DNA of 64,000 nucleotides from CAVVKW01 sp963761705 (GCA_963761705.1 CAVXHK010000001.1:1736001-1800000); one strand, 5' to 3'. Positions 52,838 to 62,859 are shown, counted from the first letter of the stretch. Notes: generated by a model from the letters alone, not told the origin. Numbers and translations are program-made.

Positions 52838-53536
52838 CTACTGACTGAGGGCGTTCCAGAATTGGTTTGCCGTCAGATCACCCTGGGGAGCGGTCTGTCC
52901 GGTGAACGGAATGGCATCGAGGTTCATCGCGGCGACGTGGGAATCGAGGAAGAGAACATTGACCGACTCGCGGTGGCGGCTGGCTCCGACTCTCACGCGA
53001 TCGCGCCAGGTCGCTCCGACGACCTCGTGTCCGCTGTCAATGACGAGGCAGGTCTTGGATTGCTGATCGGAGCGGATGGGCATTTTTCGCGAACTGCGGT
53101 CGCGGAAGGCCCAGTTCGACGGATCTGCGTCGCCGGGAAGGCTCTCGTTCATTCCGTAGCCTTTCCCCGTGATGCCGGGCTGGCTCTTCTGATTTTTAGA
53201 GGCGGGGCAGGTGAAGACGGTGGCTTGACCGATCTGAACGGCGTTGGAAAGTCCGGTGACGTAGGGGCCGATGCCGTCTTTATTCCACATGACCCACCGG
53301 CCACCTTCCTGCGCGGCCACCGCCGGGAGTCGACCGTCGTTGTCGGCGGCGTATCCTTGAAACCCAACGGCGATGGAACGGAGATTCGCGATGCAGCCCG
53401 CGTCGGCCGCGCGCATTCGAGCACTGCTGGCGATGGGAACGAGGATGGCGGCAAGAATGCCGATGATCGCGACGACCACCAGGATTTCGATGAGCGTGAA
53501 GGCGTTGGGGTGCTGATGGGGTAAGGGGGATCTCAT
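52838..53536 (-). CDS. GspG-like prepilin/pseudopilin
   Basis: 232 residues from the ATG at 53536. Leader MRSPLPHQHPNA, then FTLIEILVVVAIIGILAAIL with Glu at +5 and the signature Pro. The C-domain has CIANLRSIAVGFQGYAADND, VMWNKDGIGPYVTGL, SRKMPIRSDQQSKTCLVID and VNVLFLDSHVAAMN, the pattern of the large Verrucomicrobia/Planctomycetes/Lentisphaerae family with a DUF1559-like tail. Could be the major fibre subunit that goes with the cassette. Longer readings to 53653 have no pilin-like addition. Divergent from GH38. Confidence 0.85.
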   Translation of the reverse strand: MRSPLPHQHPNAFTLIEILVVVAIIGILAAILVPIASSARMRAADAGCIANLRSIAVGFQGYAADNDGRLPAVAAQEGGRWVMWNKDGIGPYVTGLSNAVQIGQATVFTCPASKNQKSQPGITGKGYGMNESLPGDADPSNWAFRDRSSRKMPIRSDQQSKTCLVIDSGHEVVGATWRDRVRVGASRHRESVNVLFLDSHVAAMNLDAIPFTGQTAPQGDLTANQFWNALSQ

Positions 53537-53579
53537 TTCTTTAGCTTCCCTAACGTTGGGGGACGAGGCGCACAAACCT

Positions 53580-53611
53580 TCTGCGTAAAAGGCCGGTAGA
53601 TTTGCGCGAAC
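53580..53611. promoter_or_regulatory. Paired TTTRCGCR operator candidates in a divergent promoter
   Basis: TCTGCGTAAAA (53580-53590, complement TTTTACGCAG) and ATTTGCGCGAAC (53600-53611) lie 20 bases apart between the pilin and mannosidase start codons. GATGA-T-TCATC at 53634-53644 is a separate small inverted repeat next to the mannosidase start. Confidence 0.45.
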
Positions 53612-53652
53612 ACCGCCTCCGTTCCGGCGGGTCGATGATTCATCAATAGGCA

Positions 53653-56452
53653 ATGCCGCGAAACGCCCACTACCTCGTCAGCACTCACTGGGATCGGGAG
53701 TATTACCAGACGTTCCAGGGGTTCCGCTACCGGCTGGTGGAGCTGCTTGATCGGGTGATCGACGCGTTACTCGATGGGACGCTGCGTGGGTCCTTCTATC
53801 TGGATGGGCAGACTTCGCCGCTGGATGATTATTTGGAGATCCGGCGCGACCGGACGGACGTGGTGAGGGGGTTGCTCGCGGAGGGTCGCTTGGTGATCGG
53901 GCCCTGGTTTACGATGCCGGACTTCTTCTCGGTTGGCGGGGAGTCGCTCGTGCGCAATCTGGAGCTCGGCGTCGCCGAGTCACGCCGGTTGGGGGCGGAA
54001 GCAAGCCGGATCGTCAATTGCTGCGACGTCTTCGGATTTCCTGGGCAGACACCGCAACTCTTCGCGCAATTCGACATGCGCACCGCGCTGATCTGGCGCG
54101 GCCTCAACCACACGGATCATCGGATGCTGAATTGGCGCGGGGTCGACGGGACGGTGTTTCCGACGTTCCGATTTGGTCTCAATGGTTATTGGGCCTACTC
54201 GGTACAGGTGCGGCGGCACGCGAATTGGCGGCACGAACACACGGCGGAAAGTTTTGCGGAGGATCTGGAAGCGTTTCTCCAGCGCGAAGGATCGGCGACG
54301 CCCGCGGGGGCGCCCTTGCTGCTCTTCGATGGAGCGGATCACGCGGCCTGGGACTCGGCGGGTTACGAAAATCTGGGCCGTGCCACGGCGTCCGGCGCGC
54401 TGTCGTGCGAGATCGTTCACGGGCACCCCGATGCCTGGGTCGACGAGCTGCTGGCGGCGTGGGACCAGGATGCGCCAACCATCGATGGCGAGCAATACGC
54501 CGAGCGGCTGGCCGCTTACACCGAGGAGGAGCACGCCCTGTTGCCCAATACGCTGAGCAACCGGGTGAACATCAAACTCCGAAACGCCGAATGCGAATCG
54601 GCGCTGCTGCATTGGGCCGAGCCGATGCACGCCCTGGCCCACCTTGTCGCTGGGATGGACGCGATGCCCGACCTGTTTCGCGAATCCTGGCGGCTGCTTC
54701 TGCAAAATCATTTCCACGACACGATTTGCGGATCATCGCACGACGACGCGCACCACGAGACCGCCGGGCGTTTCCGGCAATCGCGGCAGATCGCGGAGGC
54801 GATCGGGGCGGAGGCCATGTCGCGATTGGCCGTGCGGGCGGAAAATGCGGGGGACGTCTCCTCGCCGCCGAGTCTGTGGGTTTTCAATCCTCTGCCGGAG
54901 CCGCGCCGCGGAGTGTTTCAGTCGGAAATCTCTTTGCCGGACGCGCTGGCGGGGCGACTTCGGGTGGTCGGCCGCGACGGCGACGCCGTGGAGCAGCAGT
55001 GGACGCGCGTCTCGGACCGTGGCGTGCAGGTGACCACGTTCCCGGCGAAATCGCCGCTCGTCGACCGGGACCGTCAACTGTGGCGAGTGGCCGTCGAGAC
55101 GAGCGCGCCGGCGCTCGGATTCGCTGGTTTTCGGCTGGTCGCGGGAAACTCGACTACGGACGGGGCGACGATGGCCCGCGGCGAGCGGGGAATCGAAAAT
55201 GAACGTCTGCGCGTCGAGTTTGCCGACGACTGCACGCTCACGCTGCACGACAAAGTCACCGGCGAGAACTACGTCGGATTGCTGCGTGGGGAAGATCTCG
55301 CGGACAAAGGCAACGCCTTCAACTTCGGACCGCTCGCCGGAGACGAGCCGGTTGAGTGGACGCCGATCGGGGTCGTATTCGGGCGCGCCGAAGACGGCCC
55401 GCTCGTCTCGACGATGGTCGTTAGATTTCGGATCGCGGTCCCGGAGGCAATGGTTGCCGGAGAGGCCGGCGGCGAAACCGCCGGACCCGCGGTCGAGGGT
55501 CTGGACTCGAACGTGGTGGGCGAAGGGACCGAGCGGTCGCGGACGCTCGTCGAGCTCGCGATCGAGCTCGCGGTCACGCTCCGCCGGGGCGAGGCCGCTT
55601 GTGACGTGGTTGCGACGATCCGGAACCCGGCCAGGGATCACCGATTGCGGTTCCTTTTTCCCACGGGCTGCCGGAATGCGATCGATTGGCAAAGCGACTC
55701 GGCATTCGACTCGGTCACGCGTCCGATTCGGCCTGCCGGACATCGCGAGCGATGAAACTTGGGCGGCGACTTCGCCGATCGGCTCCTGGTGCTCGGTGGC
55801 GAACGGAGGGCGCGGTCTCGCCGTCGTCACGGCGGGCACGAAAGAAGCGACCGTGATCGACGACGCCGAGCGCACCCTGGCGCTCACTTTGTTCCGTTCG
55901 ACCGGCGCGTATCAATTCGTGGTCGAAAATACGGGTTCGCAGGCGCTCGAAGAAATGATCTTCCCACTACGGCTCGTTCCGCTCGACGGCTCGACGAACC
56001 CGATCGCGCTCGCCCGCCACGCCATCGATCTCCAGGCTGGCGGGCGCATGAAGCTCGTGGAAGAAGCCGATCGCGTGCGTTTCGCGGGGGGGACGATTGG
56101 ACCGGCCTTGGCGCCGGGTTTGGTTGCCATGTCGGGCGCCGTGGTGTCGTCGGTTCGTTGCCTCGCGGGAGACCTTGAGGTACGGGTCTTCAATCCGAGC
56201 CGCGAATCCGGATTGGTCGTCATCGAGCCGAACGCGGCGTTCGTGCTCGTGTCCGCCCGCCGGGTCGATCTGGCGGGCGGCGAAGACGCGGACGGCGACC
56301 TCGATTTCGCGGACCGCGCCGTTCACGCGAGCCTGCGGCCCAAAGAAATTGCGACGTTCCGGCTGCGGCTGGAAGTCGCCGCCGCTGAAGCGAAATCGTT
56401 CGACGGTGCGGCTGTCGCGACAAATTCACGGCTCGAGACCCTCCGGCTATGA
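53653..56452 (+). CDS. GH38 alpha-mannosidase, single frame break
   Basis: About 930 residues of a retaining alpha-mannosidase (broad alpha-mannosidase II group). Zinc/active-site segments: STHWDREYY (about 10-18), LDGQ, and the nucleophile Asp in CCDVFGFPGQTPQ (about 125), then LLQNHFHDTICGSSHDDAHH. Near 55729-55733 the frame changes: frame 1 reads VTRPIRPAGHRER-stop, and frame 2 continues LPDIASDETWAATSPIGSWC to the stop at 56450. Dropping one base of CGGCC gives VTRPIRLPD, the family sequence. No signal peptide. Its stop overlaps the transporter start (ATGA). Confidence 0.85.
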
Positions 56453-58317
56453 CTCCGATTGATTTCATCGTCGTCGTCGTCGCGCTCCTTTCGATCACCA
56501 TCTTCGGCTACCTGCTGAAGGGCAAATCCGACCAGAGCACGGACGAGTTCATCGTCGGCAATCGCAAGATGCCGTTCTGGCTCGCGGGCTTGTCGATGAT
56601 CGCGACGAACCTCAACGCCAGCACCCCGCTTTCGGATTCGCGCAAAATGCGCACCGATGGCATCGCCGGATTGTGGTTCTCGTGGCAGGGCGTGATCGTC
56701 GGCGGGCTGTCGGTGATCTGGTTCGACCGGCTCTGGCGGCGGTCGGGCATCACGACCGCGATCGAACTTTACGCGATCCGTTACCGGAGCTGGCAGGGGT
56801 CGGCGGCGCGCATTTACGACGTCGGCGTGCTTGCCATTTTCAATGGCTGCATTTGGTCGGCGCTCGGTCTCGTCGGGATGAAAAAACTCTGCGGCGTGCT
56901 GTTCGAATTTCCCGCTGCGGTGTCGCTGCTCGGGCTGAGCATTCCGACGGATTGGATCATCGTGATCACCGTCACCGCGCTGGCGCTCATCTACTCGACC
57001 GCGTCGGGCGTCAACGGCGTCGTCTGGACGGATTTCTTCGAACTCATCGTCACGCTCGCCTGCACCTACGTCCTATTCTTCATCATTTACCGCGCCGTCG
57101 GCTGGAACGTCGGGCTGCGCGACAAGATCCTCGCCCTGCCCGACGGCGGGCACCAATTGCTTTACCTGTGGCCCGAGTTCGGCCCCGCGTTTCTCGTGCT
57201 GCTCTTCGTGCAGCCGCTCGTGAGCCTCGGCGCCTTCAACCCCGGCGTCCAGCGCATGCTCTGCGTCAAGGACGAGCGCGAGGTCGTGAAGACGTATCTC
57301 TTCAACACGGTCATCAACCACGCGATCAAACCCTGGCCGTATCTCATCGCCGGGCTGGCCGGGATTTTTCTCGTCTCCGACGCCACGCTGCTGCGCGACT
57401 TCGCGCCGATTGTCACCTCGGCGGGCGAGACGGTCCCGGATTACGAAATGATGTATCCCAGCCTCATTCGGACGTATCTGCCGGTCGGACTGACCGGGTT
57501 GATGCTGTCCGGATTTCTCTTCGCGTTCATGTCGTCGGTGGACACGAATATCCACACCAGCGCGTCGATTTTCGTGAACGATCTCTACCGCCCCTTCCTG
57601 CGGAAAAGCGAAACCCAACGCCACTACGTGAACGTCGCCCGACTCTTCATGGTCCTGCAAACCATCGACGCCGTCATCCTCGGCATCCTGGTCAACGACA
57701 TTTTGTTTCTCTTCATCTTCGCGATCACGGTCCACAACGCCGACGGGCTGCTCAAGATGCTGCGCTTCATCTGGTGGCGGATCAACGGCACCGGCGAGTT
57801 CGTCGCGAAGTTGACTGGTCTTCTCATGGTGATCCTCGTCTTTTCGCCCATCGGCAACGCCGCCGTCCAGACGCTCGGCGAGGGCATGGGACAGACGACG
57901 AACGACGCCTTTTACGCGATCCGCGTGCTGATGGTCGTGGGCGCCAGCACGTTGGCCGGGTTGATCGCCGTGTTTCTCACGCCGCCCGAGCCGATGGAGG
58001 CGTTGCAGATCTTTTACCGCCGCGTCCGACCCTACGGTTGGTGGGGACCGGTGGCCGCCGCCTGTCCCGGTGAGGGGCACAACGACTCGATCCCGCTGCT
58101 GTTCGCGATGACCTTTGCCGCGCTCGGGGTGCCCTTCGGCGCGCTCTTTGCCGCCATCGGGCTCCTGCTCGCGCTCTACCCGATGATGTTCGTCGGGATC
58201 GGGGTCTGCGTCGTCTCGATGGTCGTGATGTGGCATGGGATGAACATCATCGCGCCCGTCGGCATGACCAACGCCGACGGACGTCCGCCGGAATTTCCAG
58301 CCGAAGCGAACGCATGA
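56449..58317 (+). CDS. Sodium/solute symporter, SSS family
   Basis: 622 residues with about 13-14 membrane helices. The start MTPIDFIVVVVALLSITIFG, then DQSTDEFIVGNRKMPFWLAG and LSMIATNLNASTPLSDSRKM, follow the SSS TM1-TM2 region. NGVVWTDFFELIVTLACTYV is the TM6 segment and SGFLFAFMSSVDTNIHTSAS the later signature. It lies between GH38 and GH125 with ATGA overlaps on both sides, so it should import mannose, manno-oligosaccharide or a derivative; this is context-based. Confidence 0.9.
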   Translation: MTPIDFIVVVVALLSITIFGYLLKGKSDQSTDEFIVGNRKMPFWLAGLSMIATNLNASTPLSDSRKMRTDGIAGLWFSWQGVIVGGLSVIWFDRLWRRSGITTAIELYAIRYRSWQGSAARIYDVGVLAIFNGCIWSALGLVGMKKLCGVLFEFPAAVSLLGLSIPTDWIIVITVTALALIYSTASGVNGVVWTDFFELIVTLACTYVLFFIIYRAVGWNVGLRDKILALPDGGHQLLYLWPEFGPAFLVLLFVQPLVSLGAFNPGVQRMLCVKDEREVVKTYLFNTVINHAIKPWPYLIAGLAGIFLVSDATLLRDFAPIVTSAGETVPDYEMMYPSLIRTYLPVGLTGLMLSGFLFAFMSSVDTNIHTSASIFVNDLYRPFLRKSETQRHYVNVARLFMVLQTIDAVILGILVNDILFLFIFAITVHNADGLLKMLRFIWWRINGTGEFVAKLTGLLMVILVFSPIGNAAVQTLGEGMGQTTNDAFYAIRVLMVVGASTLAGLIAVFLTPPEPMEALQIFYRRVRPYGWWGPVAAACPGEGHNDSIPLLFAMTFAALGVPFGALFAAIGLLLALYPMMFVGIGVCVVSMVVMWHGMNIIAPVGMTNADGRPPEFPAEANA

Positions 58318-59666
58318 CCCATTTTCCCGATCGGCGGCCGCCTCGGGCGGAGCGGTCTTTTACCAGCGACGCCGTCGAGGCCGCCATCGCCGAAGTCGGT
58401 AACGGCATCGCCGATCGCGAACTCGCGTGGATGTTCGCGAATACCCTGCCGAACACTCTCGACACGACGATCACCTTCACGGACGGCACCGCGGGCCGCT
58501 CCGACACGTTCGTGATCACCGGCGACATCGACGCGATGTGGTTGCGGGACTCGACGGATCAAGTTTGGCCTTATCTTCCGTTGCTCGGAAAGGATGAAAA
58601 GTTGGATCGTTTGTTTCGGGGTGTGATTCGGAGGCAGGTGCGATGCGTGGCGCTCGATCGGTTCGCGAACGCGTTTTACCGCGACGACAAGGTCGGCCAC
58701 TGGAGCGGGGACCACACCGAGATGCGCCCGGGCGTGCACGAGCGCAAATACGAACTCGATAGCCTGGCCGCCGTGTTGCGACTGTCGCGCGGATACTTCG
58801 AAGCCACGGGCAACGCCGAACCCTTCGACGACGAATGGGTGTCGGCGATGCGCACGATCGTTCGGACCGTCGACGAGCAGCGGGCCGGGAGCGACGAGGA
58901 GTCCGAGCCGATCTACCATTTTCAGCGGGAGGCGAGGAGCGCCCTCGACACGTTGCCTCTCGCTGGGCGGGGTCATCCGGCGAGGCGCTGCGGGCTGAGC
59001 AAGAGTCCGTTCCGACCCTCGGATGACGCGGCGAGTCTACCGTTTCACGTCCCGGCCAACGCGATGGCGTCGGTCGAGTTGGTCAGGCTGGGCACGATGC
59101 TCCGGCGATTGGATGTCGCGCCCGATTTGGCGGCGGAGGCGATGAAACTTGCCGCGGACCTTCGGGAGGCAATCCTCGTCCACGCGGTGATCGCGCATCC
59201 GCGGCACGGCGATATTTTCGCCTACGAAATCGACGGGTTTGGTTCCCATTACCTGATGGACGACGCAAACGTCCCGAGCCTGCTCAGTCTGCCTTACCTG
59301 GGTTTTTGCACGCTGGAGGATGCCACCTATCAGCGCACTCGGGCGTTCTGCCTGAGCTCGAACAACCCGTATTTCGCTTCGGGATCGGCGGGTGCGGGGA
59401 TCGGTGGCCCGCACATCGGACTCGGTTGGATCTGGCCGATGTCGATCACGATGCGGGCGCTCACGAGCGACTCGGACGAAGAGATCGCGGCCTGCCTGCG
59501 AACCTTGAGCTCGACTCACGCGGGGACGGGTTTCCTGCACGAGACGTTCTGGAAGGACGACGCGTCGCGGTTCACCCGGCCGTGGTTTGCCTGGGCGAAT
59601 TCCTTGTTCGGAGAGCTGATCTTCACGCTCCACCGGACGCGGCCCCATCTGCTGGCCAAGCGCTGA
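58314..59666 (+). CDS. GH125 exo-alpha-1,6-mannosidase
   Basis: 450 residues from the ATG at 58314. GH125 signature TGDIDAMWLRDSTDQVWPYL (about 65-85). Further segments: RFANAFYRDDKVGHWSGD, HERKYELDSLAAVLRLSRGY and HIGLGWIWPMSITMRALTSD. Inverting alpha/alpha-barrel enzyme that removes terminal alpha-1,6-mannose. No signal peptide, so it acts in the cytoplasm on material brought in by the symporter, alongside GH38. Ends HLLAKR. Confidence 0.92.
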   Translation: MTHFPDRRPPRAERSFTSDAVEAAIAEVGNGIADRELAWMFANTLPNTLDTTITFTDGTAGRSDTFVITGDIDAMWLRDSTDQVWPYLPLLGKDEKLDRLFRGVIRRQVRCVALDRFANAFYRDDKVGHWSGDHTEMRPGVHERKYELDSLAAVLRLSRGYFEATGNAEPFDDEWVSAMRTIVRTVDEQRAGSDEESEPIYHFQREARSALDTLPLAGRGHPARRCGLSKSPFRPSDDAASLPFHVPANAMASVELVRLGTMLRRLDVAPDLAAEAMKLAADLREAILVHAVIAHPRHGDIFAYEIDGFGSHYLMDDANVPSLLSLPYLGFCTLEDATYQRTRAFCLSSNNPYFASGSAGAGIGGPHIGLGWIWPMSITMRALTSDSDEEIAACLRTLSSTHAGTGFLHETFWKDDASRFTRPWFAWANSLFGELIFTLHRTRPHLLAKR

Positions 59667-59769
59667 ACCTGGCCGCCGCCGATCACGCGGAAATGGGTGA
59701 GAGGTTTTCGCTTTTGACCGGTGACACGTTTCCTGCGTGGAGCGATGGGGATGCGTCACTTCTCCTCCC

Positions 59770-62454
59770 ATGAAAAATCAAAATCTTCGCCACCGCGCTT
59801 CGCTCTTTATGCCGACTAAACCGCGCACGTCGCGTCGGTTCGCCGCGATTCTATCGGTCGTAATTCTCACCGGTCACGCCGCGTTCGCGGCGGGTTGGGA
59901 AGCCGTGCATCCCGGTGGTGGTGGGCAAATCCAAGGAATCGATTTCGATCAGAACAAACCCGGCAAGGTGTTCTTCAATTCCGACATGGAGGGCACGAGC
60001 ATCAGTTTGGATTACGGCCTGACCTGGAAAAACACGGGCGCCAGTCGGCAGAAGCACCCGCACCAATTCTGCACGACGGTCGAGCCCGGCAACAGCAATC
60101 GGGTTTACAACGGCGGGCTCTATGGATTGGAAATCTCCAACGACGGCGGGAATTCGTGGAGCTACGTGAACTACTTCAAACCCACGGCCGATCGTGGGTC
60201 GGTGAGCGTGATCGCGGTGAATCCCAACAACGTGAACAAGGTGTTTGTGGGTCATGGCTGGAGCAACCGCGCGGATCGGCTCAACAAGACCAATCCGGTG
60301 AACGTGGCCACGGGCCCCCGGCGGGTCGCGTATTCCCCGGACCGCGGGGCGAGCTGGCAGATGTCGACCTACCAGGCGGGCGACGGAAACACGGAGACGT
60401 ATTCCATTCAGGTGCTCGGTTCCGGCGAAGTCTATCTCAGTGCGCAGGCGGGGATTTACAAGAGCGGCAACGACGGCGTTTCGTGGACGCGTCTGCCGAA
60501 TCCAGCCGGCACGAATGGCGTGTCACGCGGACTCGTGATCTCGGCGAACGGGCAATACCTCTACGCCGTTTACGAGAAGAACAGCACGACCTTCGCCGTC
60601 TTCGCTACGAAGCTCCCGACGGTGGCGTGGACGGAGATCAGCGGCGCGCTCGATCAGACGAAAAAATGGTGGCGACCGCGCATCGACTCGCGGGACGGTG
60701 GAAGCGTCCACCATTTGTTGCTGGGCGGGTTGTTCGGAAATGCCTCCGGGCTGATGGAAGCCACGGTGACGTGGTCGGGGACCACACCGAGCCTGAGCGC
60801 GAATTGGTCGAAGATCTTCGACAAGACGGCGGGGACGCCGTGGAACTACGACGCCGGTTGGCGAGAGACGGAAGCGAAGTCTTCGCACAGCGGCTACACG
60901 CCCCAGGGTTGGCCTCGGCGGATCTGGGTGAGCAGCGACGAGGGAATTTACACCGGCGATCCCGCGGTTGATTTTCTCACACGTTGGGAACCTCGCTACA
61001 CGGCCAAGCAAGCGGATGGGACTTACAAATCGCGGGGGTTCGAATCGACGTTCAATTGGTCGATGGGCGGCTTCGGCAGCTTCCTCGCGCAAGGGCAGGC
61101 CGATAACGCGTTGGCTTTTTCGTTCAACAACGGAGCCAGCTGGAAGCGCGAGGCGGTCGACGGGGTCAACGACGTGGGCGCGATCCACGTGGCGCCCGTC
61201 GGCGGGGCCCCGGTCCTCGTTTTTGGTGGAGTCGCGGGCTTCGGTGGAGGGAATCCGACGGGCGGCGATACGGGAAAATTGTGGGCGAGAAAGCTCAACG
61301 GCGGCAGCAACGGGTTCGCCGGTGGATTCGTTAAAATCGGCGGCGACACGGAAGGTAAGAATGGAATGAACGCCGGCCCAAGCGGCTCCGGGCCGCGGGT
61401 CTTTTCCATCGACAGCGAAAACGGCAACCCCAACCGGATCTACGTCGGAACGCAGAACGGCGTTTACCGGCACGACAACGTGACGAACCTTGTGAACGGC
61501 ACCAATTCCAACTTTGCGCGGATCAGCAATGGCGGCGGCAACGCCAGCGTGAAGCGGCTCGTCGCCGATCCCAACGCATCCGGGACGCTGTTCGTGCTGC
61601 AATCCAACGGGACCTACCGCGTGACCGGCGCCACGGGAGCCAATCCTACGTGGACGAAGGTCAACAACATCGCCTGCTCCGGGATGTCGGGCGGAGCGGA
61701 TCTCGACGCCTGGGCCAACGGATCGGCGACCTATCTGGCGGTCGGTCAGGGGGAGCGCGTCTATTTCTCGACCAACAAGGGCGGAAACACGGCGACAGAC
61801 GGGTTCGCGGAGGTCCTTGATCGCAGCGATGTGCTGGCTCTGCACCCGCCGTCTTTGGAACCCTGGTTCGAGTCGACGTATTCGCTGTCGGTCGGATCGA
61901 TCGCGGGTAAGGGAGATCTGATTTTCGTGAGTTACGAGTCGGACAACATTCATGGTTACGCGGTGCTCAAGGGAACGATCTCGGGCAACGTCATCTCGTG
62001 GGTCGATTGGACGAATCGCTCGGGCCCCGGCGAAGCGATTCCGCTGCCCCGCGCGCGGCGGGCGAAGATTCTCACCACGGGTGGTCAGGATTATTTCTAC
62101 ATCGCGACCAGTGGCATGGGTCTGTTCCGACGGCTGGCCTCGGAATCCGGATCCGGTGGGACACCGCCGCCTCCGGACGGGATCGGCGCACCGACAAACG
62201 TGACGGCAACGGTGCTCGGCAGCACGTCGGCGAAGGTGCAGTGGTCGGCGGTCGGCGGCGCGGTGAACTACGACATCCAACGCTTGAAAGCCGGGGACGT
62301 TTGGCGAGCGGTCTCGCTGAACTTCACCGGCGGAACGAACGTCAACGCAACGGGTCTTGACGCGGGGGGAAGCTACAAATTCCGGGTGAAAGCGCGCAAC
62401 GCAGGCGGACAGGCCTCGGGTTGGACGGAATCGAATTCGGTTGTCGTTCAGTAA
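59770..62454 (+). CDS. Secreted BNR propeller protein with C-terminal fibronectin type III domain
   Basis: 894 residues. Twin-basic leader then a signal helix (RRFAAILSVVILTGHAAFAAG). An internal ATG at 59809 (MPTKPRTSRR) is an equally good start. GWEAVHPGGGGQIQGIDFD and FNSDMEGTSISLDYGLTW match the 39-kb propeller, with Asp boxes DGGNSWSYVN, RGASWQMSTY and DGVSWTRLPN. The C-terminal 90 residues (APTNVTATVLGSTSAKVQWS to the end) are an Fn3 module. No PEP-CTERM tail. 103 bases beyond GH125, likely in the same regulon. Confidence 0.8.
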   Translation: MKNQNLRHRASLFMPTKPRTSRRFAAILSVVILTGHAAFAAGWEAVHPGGGGQIQGIDFDQNKPGKVFFNSDMEGTSISLDYGLTWKNTGASRQKHPHQFCTTVEPGNSNRVYNGGLYGLEISNDGGNSWSYVNYFKPTADRGSVSVIAVNPNNVNKVFVGHGWSNRADRLNKTNPVNVATGPRRVAYSPDRGASWQMSTYQAGDGNTETYSIQVLGSGEVYLSAQAGIYKSGNDGVSWTRLPNPAGTNGVSRGLVISANGQYLYAVYEKNSTTFAVFATKLPTVAWTEISGALDQTKKWWRPRIDSRDGGSVHHLLLGGLFGNASGLMEATVTWSGTTPSLSANWSKIFDKTAGTPWNYDAGWRETEAKSSHSGYTPQGWPRRIWVSSDEGIYTGDPAVDFLTRWEPRYTAKQADGTYKSRGFESTFNWSMGGFGSFLAQGQADNALAFSFNNGASWKREAVDGVNDVGAIHVAPVGGAPVLVFGGVAGFGGGNPTGGDTGKLWARKLNGGSNGFAGGFVKIGGDTEGKNGMNAGPSGSGPRVFSIDSENGNPNRIYVGTQNGVYRHDNVTNLVNGTNSNFARISNGGGNASVKRLVADPNASGTLFVLQSNGTYRVTGATGANPTWTKVNNIACSGMSGGADLDAWANGSATYLAVGQGERVYFSTNKGGNTATDGFAEVLDRSDVLALHPPSLEPWFESTYSLSVGSIAGKGDLIFVSYESDNIHGYAVLKGTISGNVISWVDWTNRSGPGEAIPLPRARRAKILTTGGQDYFYIATSGMGLFRRLASESGSGGTPPPPDGIGAPTNVTATVLGSTSAKVQWSAVGGAVNYDIQRLKAGDVWRAVSLNFTGGTNVNATGLDAGGSYKFRVKARNAGGQASGWTESNSVVVQ

Positions 62455-62469
62455 GCGCCATCGCGGAAG

Positions 62470-62859
62470 TTACCACTTCACCGTGACCTTGTAGCGCCTC
62501 CAGTTTGCGTCGTTGGTGACGGCGATGGCGTTGAGGTGGATCGCTTGGGCGATGAGCAGCCGGTCGAAGGGGTCTTGGTGGTGGGTCGGGAGGCTGGCGA
62601 GGCGACCAAGGTGGGCGGGTTCGATCGGGAGGAGGCGGAAGGGCTGATCGCGAACGAGCGTGGCGGCGAACTCTTCGATGGTGCCGTCGATCTCGAGCTT
62701 GCCGAAAGTTGTCTTGATCGCGATTTCCCAGAGGCTTGCGACGCTGACGTAAATATTGTGTTTGGCCGGATCGTTGAGGACGTCGTCCCAGCGAGAGGGT
62801 AAGCGCCGGTCATCCTGCCGCCACCAGAGGATGGTGTGGGTGTCGAGGAGGTAAGTCAT
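62470..62859 (-). CDS. PIN-domain toxin of a VapBC-like module
   Basis: 129 residues from the ATG at 62859. The PIN nuclease core is TYLLDTHTILWW (first acidic site, Asp), SVASLWEIAIKTTFGK (Glu), DPFDRLLIAQAI (Asp) and AVTNDANW (Asp). It degrades specific RNA when unopposed. The start overlaps the antitoxin stop by 4 bases. Confidence 0.9.
   Translation of the reverse strand: MTYLLDTHTILWWRQDDRRLPSRWDDVLNDPAKHNIYVSVASLWEIAIKTTFGKLEIDGTIEEFAATLVRDQPFRLLPIEPAHLGRLASLPTHHQDPFDRLLIAQAIHLNAIAVTNDANWRRYKVTVKW

Noticed and set aside
53634..53644. GATGATTCATC inverted repeat as the main operator of GH38
   Set aside because: Arms of only 5 bp and no second copy seen; the paired TTTRCGCR sites are stronger candidates.
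61030..61060. GGTTCGAATCG resembling a tRNA T-loop
   Set aside because: It lies in the coding frame of the propeller protein and no cloverleaf can be built around it.
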